Shown: positions 1 to 13,100 of the stretch, piece by piece | How the letters are laid out: every line of letters begins with the position of its first letter | Numbering within the stretch: the stretch's first letter is position 1 | Origin: Pseudisothecium myosuroides | Lineage: Eukaryota > Streptophyta > Bryopsida > Hypnales > Lembophyllaceae | Direction of reading: 5' to 3' | DNA: 64,000 nt | Assembly: GCA_951799445.1 (NCBI GenBank) | Contig: OX637297.1 | Span: 7,750,001 to 7,814,000 of the forward strand | Position numbers and translations under genes: made by a program | The notes under the pieces: model-generated | Seen by the model: the letters and a program-made list of their open reading frames with translations, nothing else | What the model was told of the DNA's origin: nothing | Databases searched by the model: none

Positions 1-545
1 TGCGTTTTGTGTGGCAGTCACTAGTTAGCTGTGTGAGGTGGTGATTAATATTGTTGTTAATGGTTTGAACAACATCCCCAAGAACTACGCTAACAAAGCT
101 TTTGCCAATTGCAAATAATTTGCTACAAATGAAAAGAGAAGCCTTGTGAGTTAATTTGAAGAGACTACACGCCACACAAATGACAACCGGAATAGCAATG
201 TAGTACTTTGTGTCCTTCTATATATGAAGGGTGAGGAAATCAGCCAAAGCAAATATTGAGGGCTGTGTCATCTTCAACATTTGCATCCATCGAGGGTCAT
301 CATACTCGACCACAAAGAATCTCAAAAACCATGTGGTTGAGTGTGGCTTTATCCAAAAGCCAAGTTCATTGTCTAACAAATCGAATGCAGGGCACAAAAT
401 AAAGTTTTGCAACCCAAATTGCACAACAGCCAGTGGATTGTCAATAGATTGACCAACAATGTGGAAGATGTCCTAGAAGGCTACAGTATTTTTTTTTTTG
501 TCCTCAAGAAGAGGAGGCAAGAAAACAACTTGAAGAGAAGTGAGC
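1..545 (-). pseudogene. PIF/Harbinger (HARBI1-like) transposase fragment, cut by window edge
   Basis: The minus strand from about 545 to 1 reads as the N-terminal half of a Harbinger nuclease-type transposase. It has a PPLLEDKK stretch, then IKPHSTTWFLRFFVVEYDDPRW, which matches the family pattern of PRST.WF..FL..EYDD.RW, and then a helical region (YIAIPVVICVACSLFKLTH, LFICSKLFAIGKSFVSVVL) typical of the part before the first catalytic Asp. The DDE core lies beyond the window start. Two in-frame stops (one about 440-455, TAG at 218-220) show decay. At the second the same frame resumes at once, with family-like residues on both sides. The family cuts and pastes Tourist/PIF-type elements with 3-bp TTA/TAA target duplications, and an element of that kind lies at 16.4-18.5 kb. 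Family assignment is from remembered motif patterns. Confidence 0.7.
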
Positions 546-1361
546 AATTGAAGGATTATCCACTAACTCAAAGTGAGCTCTAAATGAGTAGTGAACCCGT
601 TCTCTGTGACCGCAAACTTCCACCACAGTTCTACAAATTTCTAGTGCCTACTGAAGAAACAAGTGCATCTTTGAATTAGTCCCTCGAGAAATATAACAAA
701 AGAACGGCTTGCTGCCCAAGTATACACTAAACCCTAACCGATAGTGGAAAGTCATGCCTTCATTCAAACTGTAATCATCATCAAAACAACATGAAGCAAG
801 CGGCAAGTACAAACAATTTACATCACAAGCTAGAGTTGGCACAAAGGATTGAAGAGGACAACAATATAAACAAAGGCAAACGTCAATATTGTTTACCTAA
901 TGGTAGTAATGGGGGGCAATGGAGGTACAAATGAGTAGAAGTGTCACAAACATCATGGTGGAGTAGGAGATTACATGAAGGGCCAAAAACAACTCCAAAT
1001 CCTCTGCTACAGCACTAGGTAATCCTTTACATCAATATTAGAGAATTTGCATCAAAATGAACAAAAAATGAACAAAAAAATGTTGATTTTATTAATTCAT
1101 TTTTTGTTGATTTGGACGTATTGAATTGGACATAGTAGAACAAGTAAGTGTGAGCAATATGAAAATGAGACTTCCACGTGGCGGGCTACCTTGGTAGCCG
1201 CTACATAGGCAAAGGGTGCCACTAAAAGAATTGTACTTGAGCCCACCAACATAGAAGGCAACCACCATTCAGATCACTTGACAACAAAGAAATTGAGTTG
1301 TAATTTATTTAGATATTTCTATTATTTTTCCTTTGGTTTATAAGCCCAGCAAACTTCAAAA
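546..1361. other. AT-rich non-coding stretch
   Basis: No convincing gene was seen. The minus strand near 660-840 has a short open frame without recognisable motifs. A T-rich inverted motif (AACAAAAAATG / CATTTTTTGTTG) lies around 1060-1110. Confidence 0.4.
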
Positions 1362-1680
1362 GCCGTTTTGGCATAGTAAAATATATTTTTTGAAAAAACT
1401 TTGAATTATTGAAAGTTGGAAATAAAGCTAAATTTCACCTTCAAAAATCCGTTTGCAATTTGAACCTTGTAGTAAAAAATTATGGATAAAAATCAAAGAG
1501 GATGTTAAAAAATGTAAAAAAAGATATCAATTTGAATCCCTCTCTAAACTTTGTTTATAACTTTTGATTGAAGGGTCCAAATTGCAAAAGAATTTTTGGA
1601 AGTGAAAGTTAGTTTTATTTTTACAACTTTCTTTAGTTCAAAGTTTTTTGAAAAAATGTATCGTACTATGCATAATCCTT
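1362..1680. mobile_element. Foldback MITE-like element, copy 1
   Basis: This is a long imperfect palindrome. The left arm starts near GCCGTTTTGGCATAGTA and the right arm ends near TACTATGCATAATCC. The inner arms match through TTGCAATTTGAACC / GGGTCCAAATTGCAA and AGAGGATG / CCCTCTCT. A second, better preserved copy lies at 9869-10182. There is no coding capacity. Near-complete self-complementarity with a dispersed copy is the hallmark of a foldback MITE. I could not fix a target-site duplication. Confidence 0.65.
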
Positions 1681-4600
1681 TGGTGGTCAAAGTCATGGAG
1701 AAGTATAGAAGCAGTATAGAAGAAGATTTTTTATTGCAATGATTTCAGTATAGAAAGAGTGCATGACAAAAATGAACCATATGATCTACACATGATCCGT
1801 GTCTGTTGTGCTTTAGTGCAAGTTTTGGCATGAACTCATTTACTGAGTTTGAAATTATAACATTTGACTATGGATTCTAGGTTGTTGACCATGACAGGCA
1901 AGATCTTCCAAGCTCATACTTGTGCATTTTTGAGGGACGTTTGAGGTCATAATTTTTTTCCAAAATATGCACACTATAGCACATGATGTCTACTACTGTA
2001 CCAAATTCATAGACAGTGCAGACAACAAATCCTGCTGGAGCTCCACATTTTGCAGGGATGATGACTTTGTCACAACCAAAAATGAAGGCAAGTTTAGGTA
2101 GTGCTATGCTTACGTGTTAAGATGCAGATGTGGACACTTTGTTCTGTCAAAAATCCTACCTTGTTGACCGTTTTTATAGCTGGACGCTACCCCCTTTGAA
2201 TGAGACAAGAAGCTGATGCTCATGTCCTTGCAATTGACGTCATTTGTGCTAATATATAATAGCAGTTGTCGATGAGGAATGTGAAGAAGGGAATGCCATC
2301 AAATGTGAACGGTCAAAACATGGAAATGTTGTAGCGCTTCTTGTTCCTTGTAGAACACAGAGCGCCAAGGATATGTTTTGTTGCATTTTGTCACTGATTT
2401 TGATGTGAGTTTCAAGTGCTCTGTCAAGCAAAGCTTTTGCATCATCAAAAACATCACCTGCAAAAATGCCTTAGCAACCTACTCAAATATACAACACATT
2501 GCATGTTAAGAATGTCCTAAGTCACCAAGGGCTACGCTTTTACAATGAACCAATAACGTCAGTCAATTGTGAAAACTTTAACGAGCTCTAGACTGAAGCT
2601 TCTTCTACATCATAAGCTAGAACGACTTGCCACTGCAACTGTGCTTTGGGGGTTCACTCTTTGTGGTGTTCATAGATCATGTGCGAACAAGGGGTATTAT
2701 TTGGGGGGTTATTTTGATAGTGGGGACCAATTAATTAGACCCTATCAGTACCTAATTTTCTAATTTCCCCTATTTTTAAGTACCCTATACTTACTTTGAA
2801 TTTAATGGGGACGTCAATTTTTCACACCATATCTTCATTATAATTTATTTATGTTAATTGGAAGACGCTCCTTCAAAATCATCACATGCAATATCACAAA
2901 CTCGAGTGAATTACAAAGAACATAATCCATTTTGTATTTTTTTTCTTTAAGGTTTTAATTTGTAGCCATTAAGCACACTAACGTATGTGCACCTAAAAGT
3001 GATACTCTCCTATTTGTGACGCCTGTCTACAATTGTTCAAGATTTTAAGCTTTAAATCTTGGACAACTATAGATATGTCTTGCAATTTGGAAGGTGTCAC
3101 TTTTAGATGTACATAATTACCTTCATGTCTACTACTATTTTTGAATAAAGAATATGCATTACATTTTTTTTTCCATTTCTCTTTTCCTTTTATCTAGATT
3201 TACAATTCAAACATCTATCCAAAAAAATTTGTTTGAAAAGCTTTTTAGAAAATTGACAAGTCATACTTGATACTGATCGGGATTAGAATTTAAAAGACCT
3301 CTACAGGACTAATTGGAATAGTGAATTTTGGATTTTGGATTTTATACCTTGATTAAAACTCCAAATTTTTATGACACTATCATTTTTGATGGCTTTGAGA
3401 TGTTCGAGATGGCCGCAATGAACTAAGCCCCTCTCTTGGCTGCTCGGAAGAACGCTAAATTTTTTTATTTTCCACGCATGACAAAATTTGCAAATTTTGA
3501 ATTCATATTTGCAATTAGAGGCCCCCAATTAGCCAAGAGAAGTATACAAGGTAAATTAATCGGGCCCAAATTAAAGGTCTTTTTTTTTTACTTACACCCC
3601 TGGATTGACTTGGAGCGGCCAAGCAAGGGGGCAAGTTCACTCCAACCGTCAGGATGAATTGACCCCCTCACTTGGTTTGCCCAAGTCATTCCAGGCATGC
3701 ATGTAAAAAAAGACCCCCTATTTTGTGCTTGATTCACTTACCTCATTCACCCTTCCTAGCTAATTTGGGGCCTCTGATTGCAAATATGAATTCAGAATTT
3801 GCAAATTTTATCATGTGTGGAAAATAAAAAAATTCAGCATTTTTCGTTGGGGCCAAGCAAGGAGATCAATTCACCTTGGCCTCTGAGATAGAGTTCAAAG
3901 GAAGATTTTTTATGATTAGCACAGATCTTAGGTGTAAATTCCAATTTTGGAAGTACAGATAAACTACCTTTGATGGTATTTTAACTGTCCTTTTATTTTA
4001 TAGTTAATATTACATATTGTTTTTATTAGCTATACCATGGTAAACACTATCTAACTACAATACGGGTACCTGATGGAACAATTTATTTAGCCTCTAAATA
4101 AGCTTGATGACATGTGATCCATATCAAGTCTGGGCATGCATCCTGATTTGGTAGTTGAGGGCTCTTTTTCATGCATGATTGGGAATTACAGTAAGCTTGT
4201 CTAATATTGGTACACTTGAGAAGTATATGAGAAGTTTAAATTAGTTTGCTTATGAACTGATGGTGGAATAGATTAGTACTCTTATTCAGTAAAAGAGATG
4301 TCCCTGATAAATGATTTTATTTTTCTTTCTCGACCATTGAAATTCAGAACGTACCAAATTCTAATCCTCCCCCCTACAAAACTTACAGTGCAACCCGTGA
4401 TTTCATCTGTCAGGCAATTACTGCAAAAAAGTCATCCCACCCTTGGATCCCCCAGCAGAAACTATACAATATTATATTTACAACTCCATGGAATACTCTC
4501 GGGGATACCTAGGCAGCCTTTATATCACACCCTATATTAGATTAAAAAGAAGGAAATTGGGTATATTATTTTGCATCCTATCTTTATTATAATGGCCTCT

Positions 4601-5449
4601 CGCACATATTTCCCCCCTATATTATCTCCAAAAAAATTCTAAACTTTAGCTTCAAAAAATAAAACACACCATATTTTTGGTCGCAGCATTCCAGGTAAAT
4701 TTTTCTAAGTGACCCCCCCAGGCAATTGCGTTGTCCAAGGTGTCACACAATTTTAAAATAATCATATTGGCCACAAAGAAAAGATTGTAGCTAGTTTAAG
4801 TCCGTAATATATTATGAAAGTGTCTCAGATTAAGATGATGCTTCCATTGTCGTAATTGTAAATTTGAAACACTGAAAAAGGAATTGTAACTCTCTACCAA
4901 TGAAAGCTAATATTTGTTGCATTTATATATGCATGAAAAGTATGAGGATTAGAAAGTATTGATTTATACTTATTACTCCCTTTGGATACTCAAAATTTCT
5001 AAAAATTCAGATGAACTGCAAAGAATTAACAAACCTGCAGATAATTGCTTGCTAATTGCGGATGGCTTTCTTCTAAACTTGACCAATTTGATTGATCATA
5101 TCCCCAAGGATGTCACTTAGTGTACATATTAGAAACCACGTGAGATCTAAGATACCATGTTATATATTGATTGTACCTAAAAAATTTAAAAACATTATAT
5201 ATAATATAGAGTTTGTAGAATTACATGTAGGGTATTATAATTAATATAGGATTATGTTTAATACCATGTATTAGTTTTTACATAGAAAAAATATAAGTAG
5301 GCAATAATATGCGAGGGAAAATAATTTTATAGAGTGCATATTTAATGTCCTTAAAAAAGATATGGACAAAAAATGACATTATTCGTCCCAAATTATCCAT
5401 GAACCTTAGATGAAGGGCTCTAGTTACCGCAAGAGTTATTTGTAAAGTC
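1681..5449. other. Intergenic DNA with small inverted repeats
   Basis: No supported gene was seen. Open frames here are short and lack codon-like structure. An inverted repeat around 2985-3115 pairs CACCTAAAAGTGA with TCACTTTTAGATG, and GTTCAAGATTT with AAATCTTGGAC. A larger inverted repeat at 3408-3873 is listed separately. The rest is AT-rich filler. Confidence 0.45.
3408..3873. repeat. Inverted repeat, about 120-bp arms
   Basis: The left arm (3408-3533) and right arm (3758-3873) are reverse-complementary with mismatches. Matching blocks include TTGCAAATTTTGAATTCATA against TATGAATTCAGAATTTGCAA, and GAGGCCCCCAATTAGC against GCTAATTTGGGGCCTC. The spacer of about 220 bp is T/C-rich and non-coding. 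It may be another foldback element. No flanking duplication was identified. Confidence 0.55.
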
Positions 5450-5790
5450 TTTTGAAGTCACTTAGAATTTGAAAAATTTATCATGAATTTTGCTTTAATA
5501 TACTTTTATTTATTCACTCCAAATAGTAGAAAGGTATGAAAGAGCTTGGTGGTCTATCATTATTAAGTATTAGGTATATAAGAGCTTGGTGGTCTTCAAA
5601 CTTGAGTGAAAAGTTTTTTAGCTCAAGCCTATAAAAAATTTCACCCAAGTTTGAAGACCACCAAGCTCGTACACACCTAATACTTAATAATGATAGACCA
5701 CCTAGCTCTTTCATACCTTTTTATAATTTAGAGTGAACAAATAAGAATATATTAAAGCAAAATTCATGTCAAATTTTAGATGACTTCAAA
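5450..5790. mobile_element. Large near-perfect palindrome (MITE-like)
   Basis: About 340 bp read almost the same on both strands. The outer arms are AGTCTTTTGAAGTCA / TGACTTCAAAGCCT. Middle blocks are GAATTTTGCTTTAATATA / TATTAAAGCAAAATTC. Inner arms carry AAGAGCTTGGTGGTCT and its complement twice. The loop is about 30 bp. The short minus-strand open frame inside is a by-product of the symmetry. Confidence 0.7.
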
Positions 5791-6563
5791 GCCTGGTTAT
5801 ATTGTTATGTAGTGTCATCTTTTCTTTGTTAAGTACTCGCATTCATTGTATTCATTAGAATATATTGTAGATGATTAGCAATAAATTGTTTGACACAACT
5901 AGAGTGCATTGTGTACAGTCTATGAATATATTTATTTGGCTATAGTACATTTGTCCAAGCATATTGTACTTTAGTTTTCAATTACTATAAAAAAAATGGT
6001 TTCAACTGAAAGAGAAGGGACAAAAGAAGAAAGAAGAAAAGAATTAAAAACAGTAATAGGAAAAAAATCTTGTAACACCTACTAGTTCTAATTTCTAAAT
6101 CTAATATAGGGCCAAAAAATTGGGCTCAAAAGTGTATTATAAATAATATAGGGTGCTATAATAAATGGCAATTTAGAATTATTTTAACAATAGGGTATAT
6201 TATATTACAAAACATTAGGTACATAGCCCTCCATAAAATATTCCTTGATCTCACGTACATACTAAACCTCTAACTTAGTGAACTCCATGAGATTATATTG
6301 TGTAAAATCCCAAATTTTGTATCACCAGAGTTAGTGGAAAGAATTGCATCTTAGTCAAAACATAAACAAAAGAAAGTCCACATGCGACTGTCTCAAAAGT
6401 GCTGAAAACATAAGAGGTTCAAATTGTGCTTCTTGCTTTTCTAGGGGTTTCAGGCCATTGAGAAACATAGACCATAGACTTGAAGCAGTATTCACAATCT
6501 GAGGTCCACATTGTTGAGGACAAACAAAAAACATGATAATTAAAGGGCAGCATTACAACGCAC
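5791..6563. other. AT-rich intergenic DNA
   Basis: Nothing recognisable as a gene or element. Sequence is low-complexity A/T. Confidence 0.4.
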
Positions 6564-6770
6564 CTATTGATTTGCTGAGCACTTTCAAACTCCACCTCCA
6601 CCTCCTTTAAAATGCCTACCTCCTCAAGCGACAAGGGCTCTTCATCTTCTAGTTTCAACCTTGATGCCAGATTTGGAATCTCAGATAGAAGCTCCTCCCT
6701 AATGTGAGTCTCCGACAATCCATTTCTTTTAGAATCAGATTGCGCGTCAACGTTGAAGGATCTTGGTGCT
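6564..6770 (-). CDS. Putative acidic, helical exon of an unrecognised gene
   Basis: About 68 codons on the minus strand read as a charged, helix-forming peptide, including ETHIREELLSEIPNLASRLK and EDEEPLSLEEVGILKEVEVE. The stretch is bounded upstream by an AG (TAGTTAGCACC) and downstream by a GT donor (GTGCGT at 6563-6558). Composition differs from the AT-rich surroundings, which argues for a real or recently real exon. I do not recognise the protein and found no partner exons, so it could be a gene fragment. No function is proposed. Confidence 0.35.
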
Positions 6771-7319
6771 AACTATTTTGTACTTGCCAAAGGAAAAAAA
6801 CCCTATTGGATGCTCCACAATCTCTAAAATTCATGGTTTTGGATGTTCTTCAAACCATTTTAAGAGCTCCGGGACTGAAAATTCAATTATTGTGACACAA
6901 ACATACATACAGGTACTGTGAAATCCACTGTTGCCCAAGGAAGGGGCAAAATTCAAACATTTCCGGTCAATTGCTCGTTGCAAGCACTGGGCAAACCAAA
7001 ATTTTGGCATCTTTAGACACCACTGCACCTTCTCATTTTTCCAAAAATACTCACCTTGTATTTGGGGTAGCACTTTCCTATTTCTAGTTCAGAACTCTTT
7101 TTCTTGCCTCCACCAAAAAAAAATAGATGAAAAAATAGCATAGGCTCTAAGCTACAGTGCTCCTTCTCTATGCATGGTCCAGAAAGTGGACGTTGACCCG
7201 CTAAGGGATTAAAAAGACTCTGAAGTGTGCTGAGTTTACAAACCAAATGAAAAATAATAGACTTTTGTTCATTTTGACTTAAAAAAGTTTCAAGTACGTT
7301 TTCAACATTCGGACAATGT

Positions 7320-7774
7320 TTAACCCCTAAAGTCTTTAGACCATTTTTCTACCAAAAACCACTCAAAACTGCCATTGGTGAAACTTTTTGAAACTTTATC
7401 ATAAAACAAAAAAAATGATTAGCTTTGTAGAAAAATAATTTTTATTTCAATCGGTGCCCGTAAACAAAAGTTATACCACAAAGGTCACAAAAAAATTGCA
7501 AAAAGTCAATATAAACTAAAAAAAAAATTGCTAATATATTATATTTTTATGCATATATAAAGCTTTGATTCATTCTATTTGAACTACTGATGAGAAAATT
7601 ATGGACAATCTTGTTTTTTGGATAATCTAAGCATCTTCTTGAACAAAAACTATTTGTCCAACTTTGAGCTTACAGACAATTGTGCCTTAGGACCTTGAGG
7701 CTCGCTTGAGGTTATAGAAACCTGCTCAAAATCCATTTTGTCCTCCGTGGAGACAATGAGACTTTAGGGCTTAA
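7320..7774. mobile_element. TTAA-flanked MITE (short copy, subfamily 1)
   Basis: TTAA at 7320-7323 and at 7771-7774 flanks terminal inverted repeats CCCCTAAAGTCT and AGACTTTAGGGC (one mismatch). Internal sequence matches the longer element at 17269-18183: TTTCAATCGGTGCC...AAAGTTATACCA and AAGCTTTGATTCATTC...AATCTAAGCATCTT occur in the same order. The copy is therefore a deletion derivative of that element. TTAA target duplication is typical of piggyBac or Kolobok-type transposition. No transposase is encoded. Confidence 0.75.
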
Positions 7775-9868
7775 GTGACCATGGTTGAAATTCTATGTAA
7801 ACATTAGGAGAATATTGAAGCCACTAAGAGGTCCCCAGTAATCACTGCTACCCGATGTACTTTCTGCGTGCTGCCTGACCAAAGTGTACGTACTAACTAG
7901 CTGGACGATGATTGTCCAGCTAAGGGAGGCTAGGCCAATGAGAGCATCTGGTCATAGGTGGGGTGGCTTGGGTTTGTTGTTTGTGGGCATCTTCCCGCGT
8001 TCATCTTCCCGCGCTCTTTCAAGAATGCGCGCATTATGATCACAGTTGCATCCTCGAAATTGAGGCCCGCTCTATTGCTACTCTGGTTTCTGTGTCGCAG
8101 AAAGACACGTTATCATGAGGTTTTCAGAAGGGAACAACAAGATATCAAAAAGCTTCCAAGTCAAGAGCATTAATTAAGCACTTGAGCATTGCTAAATCGT
8201 TGCAAAACAATTGCATTGTACTGTCAAAATACCATTGCAAATTAATGACAGTAAATCATTGATAATATATAGTATTGCAAATTGCCGTTTTTTTCTCGTG
8301 TTATTCCAGGCAGCTATGGATTGTGAGCTTTGTGGAGGTTCGGACTGGATAAGCGTAGCACAAACTCAAGCCCACAGAATTGATTTGTCAAAGAGTTTGA
8401 TTGATTACGCAAAATGAATATGGAAGAAATTGTGATAGAACTTGCCAAGACAAGGATTAAAAGGAGGACTGATGCTTCAAGAGAGTTCTGAAGAAAAATC
8501 TGATCTATAAAGCTCATTTTCCACACTTCTAAATGGCAGAAGAAAATTTGTGAGCAAAGCTCAAGCGTAACTACCTTTGACTTCAATTTAACTCATTGAC
8601 TCTGACTTTGATTCATTCACACTTCCTATTCACTCAATATTTCATGAAATGCTAAGTCCCAATCATGAAATCATCTGTACCGGAAGACATCGATCATCTA
8701 CACTGGAAGACATCGATTGATCATCGTTGTCAAACACAGCACCATCGTACATTGCTTAACAGAGGATGCATCAACGTACATTTTCCTGATTTAAGTTGTA
8801 CATATTCATAATACTATCTGCTTATATATTTAAAACATATAGTAAATAATGAGACTATTACTTTGGTGATCTAATTAAGGACTCAAGTTCATTACTGTTA
8901 TTATATAGACGGTAAGATTAGGAAAATGGGAAAGCTCAGTTTGATAAGCTTGAAGGCAACAAAAAATGTCACTATTCCAATTCTTCCTCGTTGATATCCT
9001 CATGTCACTCTTCCAATTCAAGGCTTAAATGAATTTCAAGTTGATCAACAATCAGTCACATTAATCAAAACAGCCTTTCATTGATGATTTGCTGCATTTT
9101 CTTCCAGTGGGATCAAAAGTTTAATGGAACATCTTGAGTGTAAAAGAACTTGGAGTGGGTTATCCAGACTGAGCAACTGTCGAATGAATTGATAATAGCA
9201 AGCTGAAATTGGAAGGAAGACTTGGGAATCAAAGTATCACTATAACTACTTCAAAGAGAATGTTTGATTTGGCACTCAGATTCCCAAATTGAATTTCTAA
9301 GTCAAATGTTGGAAAATTGCCAGTTGGTTGCTTGATGATTTAAATTGAATTTGGTATGTGAAATCAACAAAATCAACTTTTGATGAGCACTATTTATTTG
9401 CAAAATACCACTAGCTTATGGCTGTATTAATTTTTTCTACACGATTAGCAGACAACTTAATACAAAACCACATATCTATCAATGCTAATTTCTTATAGCT
9501 TACGCAGATAACCTGGCAGGAGCAGGTGGAATAACTTGGTAAGGGCGAGAGCAAGTGGAACAACCTAGCAAAGGTGGGAGCGAGAAACTGGCGGGTGAAA
9601 GAGCAACGTGGTAGGCAAGAAATACAATCATTGAATTGCAATCATGAAATTCGGGCAACTGTTCATGGCTAGAAAAATCACATCCATCAGATGCAAAAGA
9701 TCTCTACTACTCGGGCAATTCTGGTCTGTTTTTCCAAAATACTTGCTTCTCATAAGTATCAAAGGGATACAACCTTTTCTTGGCCTCATTATTTTCCTAA
9801 TGATTGAATTTTTTTTCAAAACTTAATCATTCTCAATTCGGTGTTCTTTAAAATTAGCAAACTTCAGA
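7775..9868. other. Non-coding stretch, no supported gene
   Basis: Short open frames only. A possible spliced fragment near 8310-8417 (plus) reads AAMDCELCGGSDWISVA after a TTATTCCAG acceptor-like site, but it has no support beyond that. Around 9500-9615 a degenerate GGTGGGAGC/GGAACAACC motif is repeated on the plus strand. Confidence 0.35.
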
Positions 9869-10182
9869 GGCCATTTTAGCATAGTAGAATAACTTTATTT
9901 TTAAAGATTTGAACCAAAAAAAGTTGTAAAATGAATCTACCTTTCATCTCCAAAAATCCCTTTGCAATTTCAAATAAAAACTTATGGACAAAATTCAAAG
10001 AGGATGTTTGAAAATGACAAAAAAAATCTTCATTCCAAATCCTCTCTAAATTTTGTCCATAAGTTTTGATTGGAGACTTGAAATTGCAAACAAATTTTTA
10101 GGAATCAAAAGTAGATTTATTTTACAACTTTTCTTAATTCAAAGTGTTTTGAAAAAAGTTATTCTACTAAGCCAAAACGGCC
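9869..10182. mobile_element. Foldback MITE-like element, copy 2
   Basis: The palindromic element has termini GGCCATTTTAGCATAGTA and its complement ending GCCAAAACGGCC. Its interior is homologous to 1362-1680: CAAAAATCCCTTTGCAATTT, CAAAGAGGATGTTTGAAAA and CCTCTCTAAATTTTGTCCAT all have counterparts there. Two copies about 8.5 kb apart show that the family is mobile. Non-coding. Confidence 0.7.
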
Positions 10183-13100
10183 ATTGTACTATTTGAATCA
10201 ACAAAAATTTGGTGGCCATTTTGTTAATTTATGCCAAATCAACTAAAAACTGTGAAAACAATTGATACAGTACCCAAATCAATAAAAAATTGGTGATTTT
10301 TTGTTGATTTGAACATCATTTTCTAGTAGTGCAAAATGCAAACTTTTTCTAGGACAAAACCCTAGTGGACAAGAGTCAAAATCCAACCAAATTCTGAACA
10401 TTTCCTACCTCAAAGCTCTGGCAATACTAGAGGTGGAAGCAAGCCAAGAAAACAAAAAATGCTACACCGAGAAGAAAGATTAGAAGACATACCTCAGTGG
10501 TGGCTATGCTATAGCAAATTTTATTGCTGATGATCTTGGCACGCTAAAATAACTTGAAAGGGAAGTGTTACTAATTCTATGAATATTCTTTTTGTTTTTG
10601 TCCACAGTCGTGCTCCAATTGTAGGAGTTCAAGGCACAATTGTCAAAGGTGCCGCACTAAAGAAGAAATTGTTCTAACCAAATCACTTAAACGGAGAGAA
10701 AGGAAATATAAGAAGACCTAAAGGCAAAGAATGGCGACAAATGGGGGGAGAGGAAGATGTGATTGAAAGGAAGTGTGAGCCTAGAAGAAGTAATCGATAC
10801 AAAGTGAAATTCGGAAAGGGGGGTGAAGCTCACTCCTAGCAAAAAGCAAACCATAGTAGGAATCCCCCCTCCGAGCATCATATCATTTGCCTACCTGGCA
10901 CTTTTTTTAAAATACAAAAATTACGTAGAACTAGAGGTGTAAACAACATGGAATTATATAATTTTCGTAAATCACGACTCCTTGTTTTTTGCAATTCACC
11001 CCTAGTAAGAGCTACAAAGATTAATATTTACAACCACAAATCCCTAGTGCCAACTGAAAACATGTCTTCACTCCTAAATGCCCAAGGCTTTTTTTGAGCT
11101 TCTAGGAATTTGCTCTAAATTGAACAAGAAGCCCACATTTTGATAAGTTATATCAATTTTTTTTAAATTATAACTATACAAATTCAAACTAGACATGTTA
11201 GAGATTACATAGGAAAAGAAAAGACAACATTATCCATATCACTTATGGATTGAATGATCACTCTTACATAATGTTTGATCAAAAGAATGTTCAAGCTACA
11301 AAAGTGATTTGAAGTCTTTCAATCTTCTTCACATGTCAAATCTAAAATATTGGTCACCAAAAAAATATGATGTTGTAGGGCCTAACATACATAACCTCAA
11401 TCAATTTATGATTTCTCAAAATCTACTCTACAATTTTTTTAAATGAATTTCTAATGTGATTTTTTCTCCAAGATCAAGAATATTTGAGGCTCATTTCCAA
11501 GAGTCCTCAACACTACAGAAAGTTAAGATTGCAATGGCCAACCTTGCACAAAATCTTGAATAGAAAAATCATAATCAATCCTTTTCAAACTCGGAAATCC
11601 TAACAAAGTTTCTATTTTCAAAAATAAATGCTAAACCTAGACTTCAAAAACAATTTTCAAAATAGAAACTTTGTTAGATTTTATGTAACACCAAATTTTG
11701 TGCCTCAGGCATTTAGGGGTTAAGTGTTATCTTCACTCATAGTTCCAATTTAGTAGCTAAAAGGTATGACTTATGAAACCTTAGCCAAATTGCTAAACCA
11801 CTTTTCCATCCACAACAAGTCATTAATGTAAAAATGAGGTCCCTATTTAGAAACAAAAGGCTCACACTGAATAACCTACGAAGTGAGTATCCTTCAATTA
11901 TGGCAAATATCAATTCAATTATCATCTTGATACCCCAAGTACGATTGGTCCTGGACTACACTAGGTCAACTTGCTACTGGCCTTAAAACATAACATGACG
12001 TCCAAGAAATGTTTGTTGCTTGTTGCGCACTCAAATCTTTGCAGAGACGCTTCAGCATTGGTCAGGAATCTGAGTGCAGGCTTCCCTGTAAAAAATATCA
12101 CTGGAAAAGCGCCGAAACTGAAGTAAATTTTAGATGGCCGTTGCAAGTAAAACCGTTGAGATAGTTCGAGCCCTGCAGTTCACCAATTTTCAAACCACAA
12201 ATATCTATTGACATCGGACGAACCATTACACTGTTGACTGCCTGCAAAATAGCCACGAGTATTTAATCAAATATTGTTATCCAAAAGAAGCTAAACCAAA
12301 TCATTACAAACCTTGTAATGAAAAGATCTAAGAAGGCAGAACACAATCATGCAGACTACAACGAGATCTTTTCTAAAAATCATAACCACCTCACAGAAAG
12401 GTTAACAGCAATCCTCTAAAGTGCAGGAGACCCCAAAGCCATGCATGCTATATCTCTAAAAATGACTTAAGAAACCTGAACAGATGAGACCACATCAGTG
12501 ATGAGACACAACAAACAGGTTGCGACATACCTTAAGAAACCATCGGCTCAAACTCTTGTTCAACAAGTTGTCTAAGGCTGACAGCCGACACTTGTCCTCA
12601 TTCCAAATTCTAGAGTATCCATTTCAAAGACCATGGCTTCAAAAACAGACAGCCGAATCCTGTAAAGCCCAGATGGTACTCCCACACAAAAACTGGTCTC
12701 CTCCATCGTGGAAAACCTTCAACAAATAATAAGCCTGAAGTCAAGAGACGTAAAAATATTCTCAAAACAATGAACGCTGCAAGAGAGGTTCAGCACTAGA
12801 TCATTAAGAATTCAATAGTGCTCCTTGAACTGCGCAGATTTTGAAAAACGAAATGACAAATTCTTGATCTACCAAAACTCAGGTTGCAATATGTGCAGAT
12901 AAGAGAAACAGGCAAAAATTCCTCCAGAAGAACAGGTCACCAAAATCTTTATCTAATCTGCCCTAAGGGCGTAACCCATGGAGATTCTACAGTATCGATT
13001 ATCACGCATCCCTCTTAAAATTGAACGAGAAAATTTACGAAATAACCTAAACAAACGGAACAAGATAGACAGGGGATTCAAATGTCAAATACCCTAAAAA

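Noticed and set aside
8211..8417. 68-codon plus-strand ORF with CELCGG
   Set aside because: One short Cys pair is not enough and no neighbouring exon supports it.
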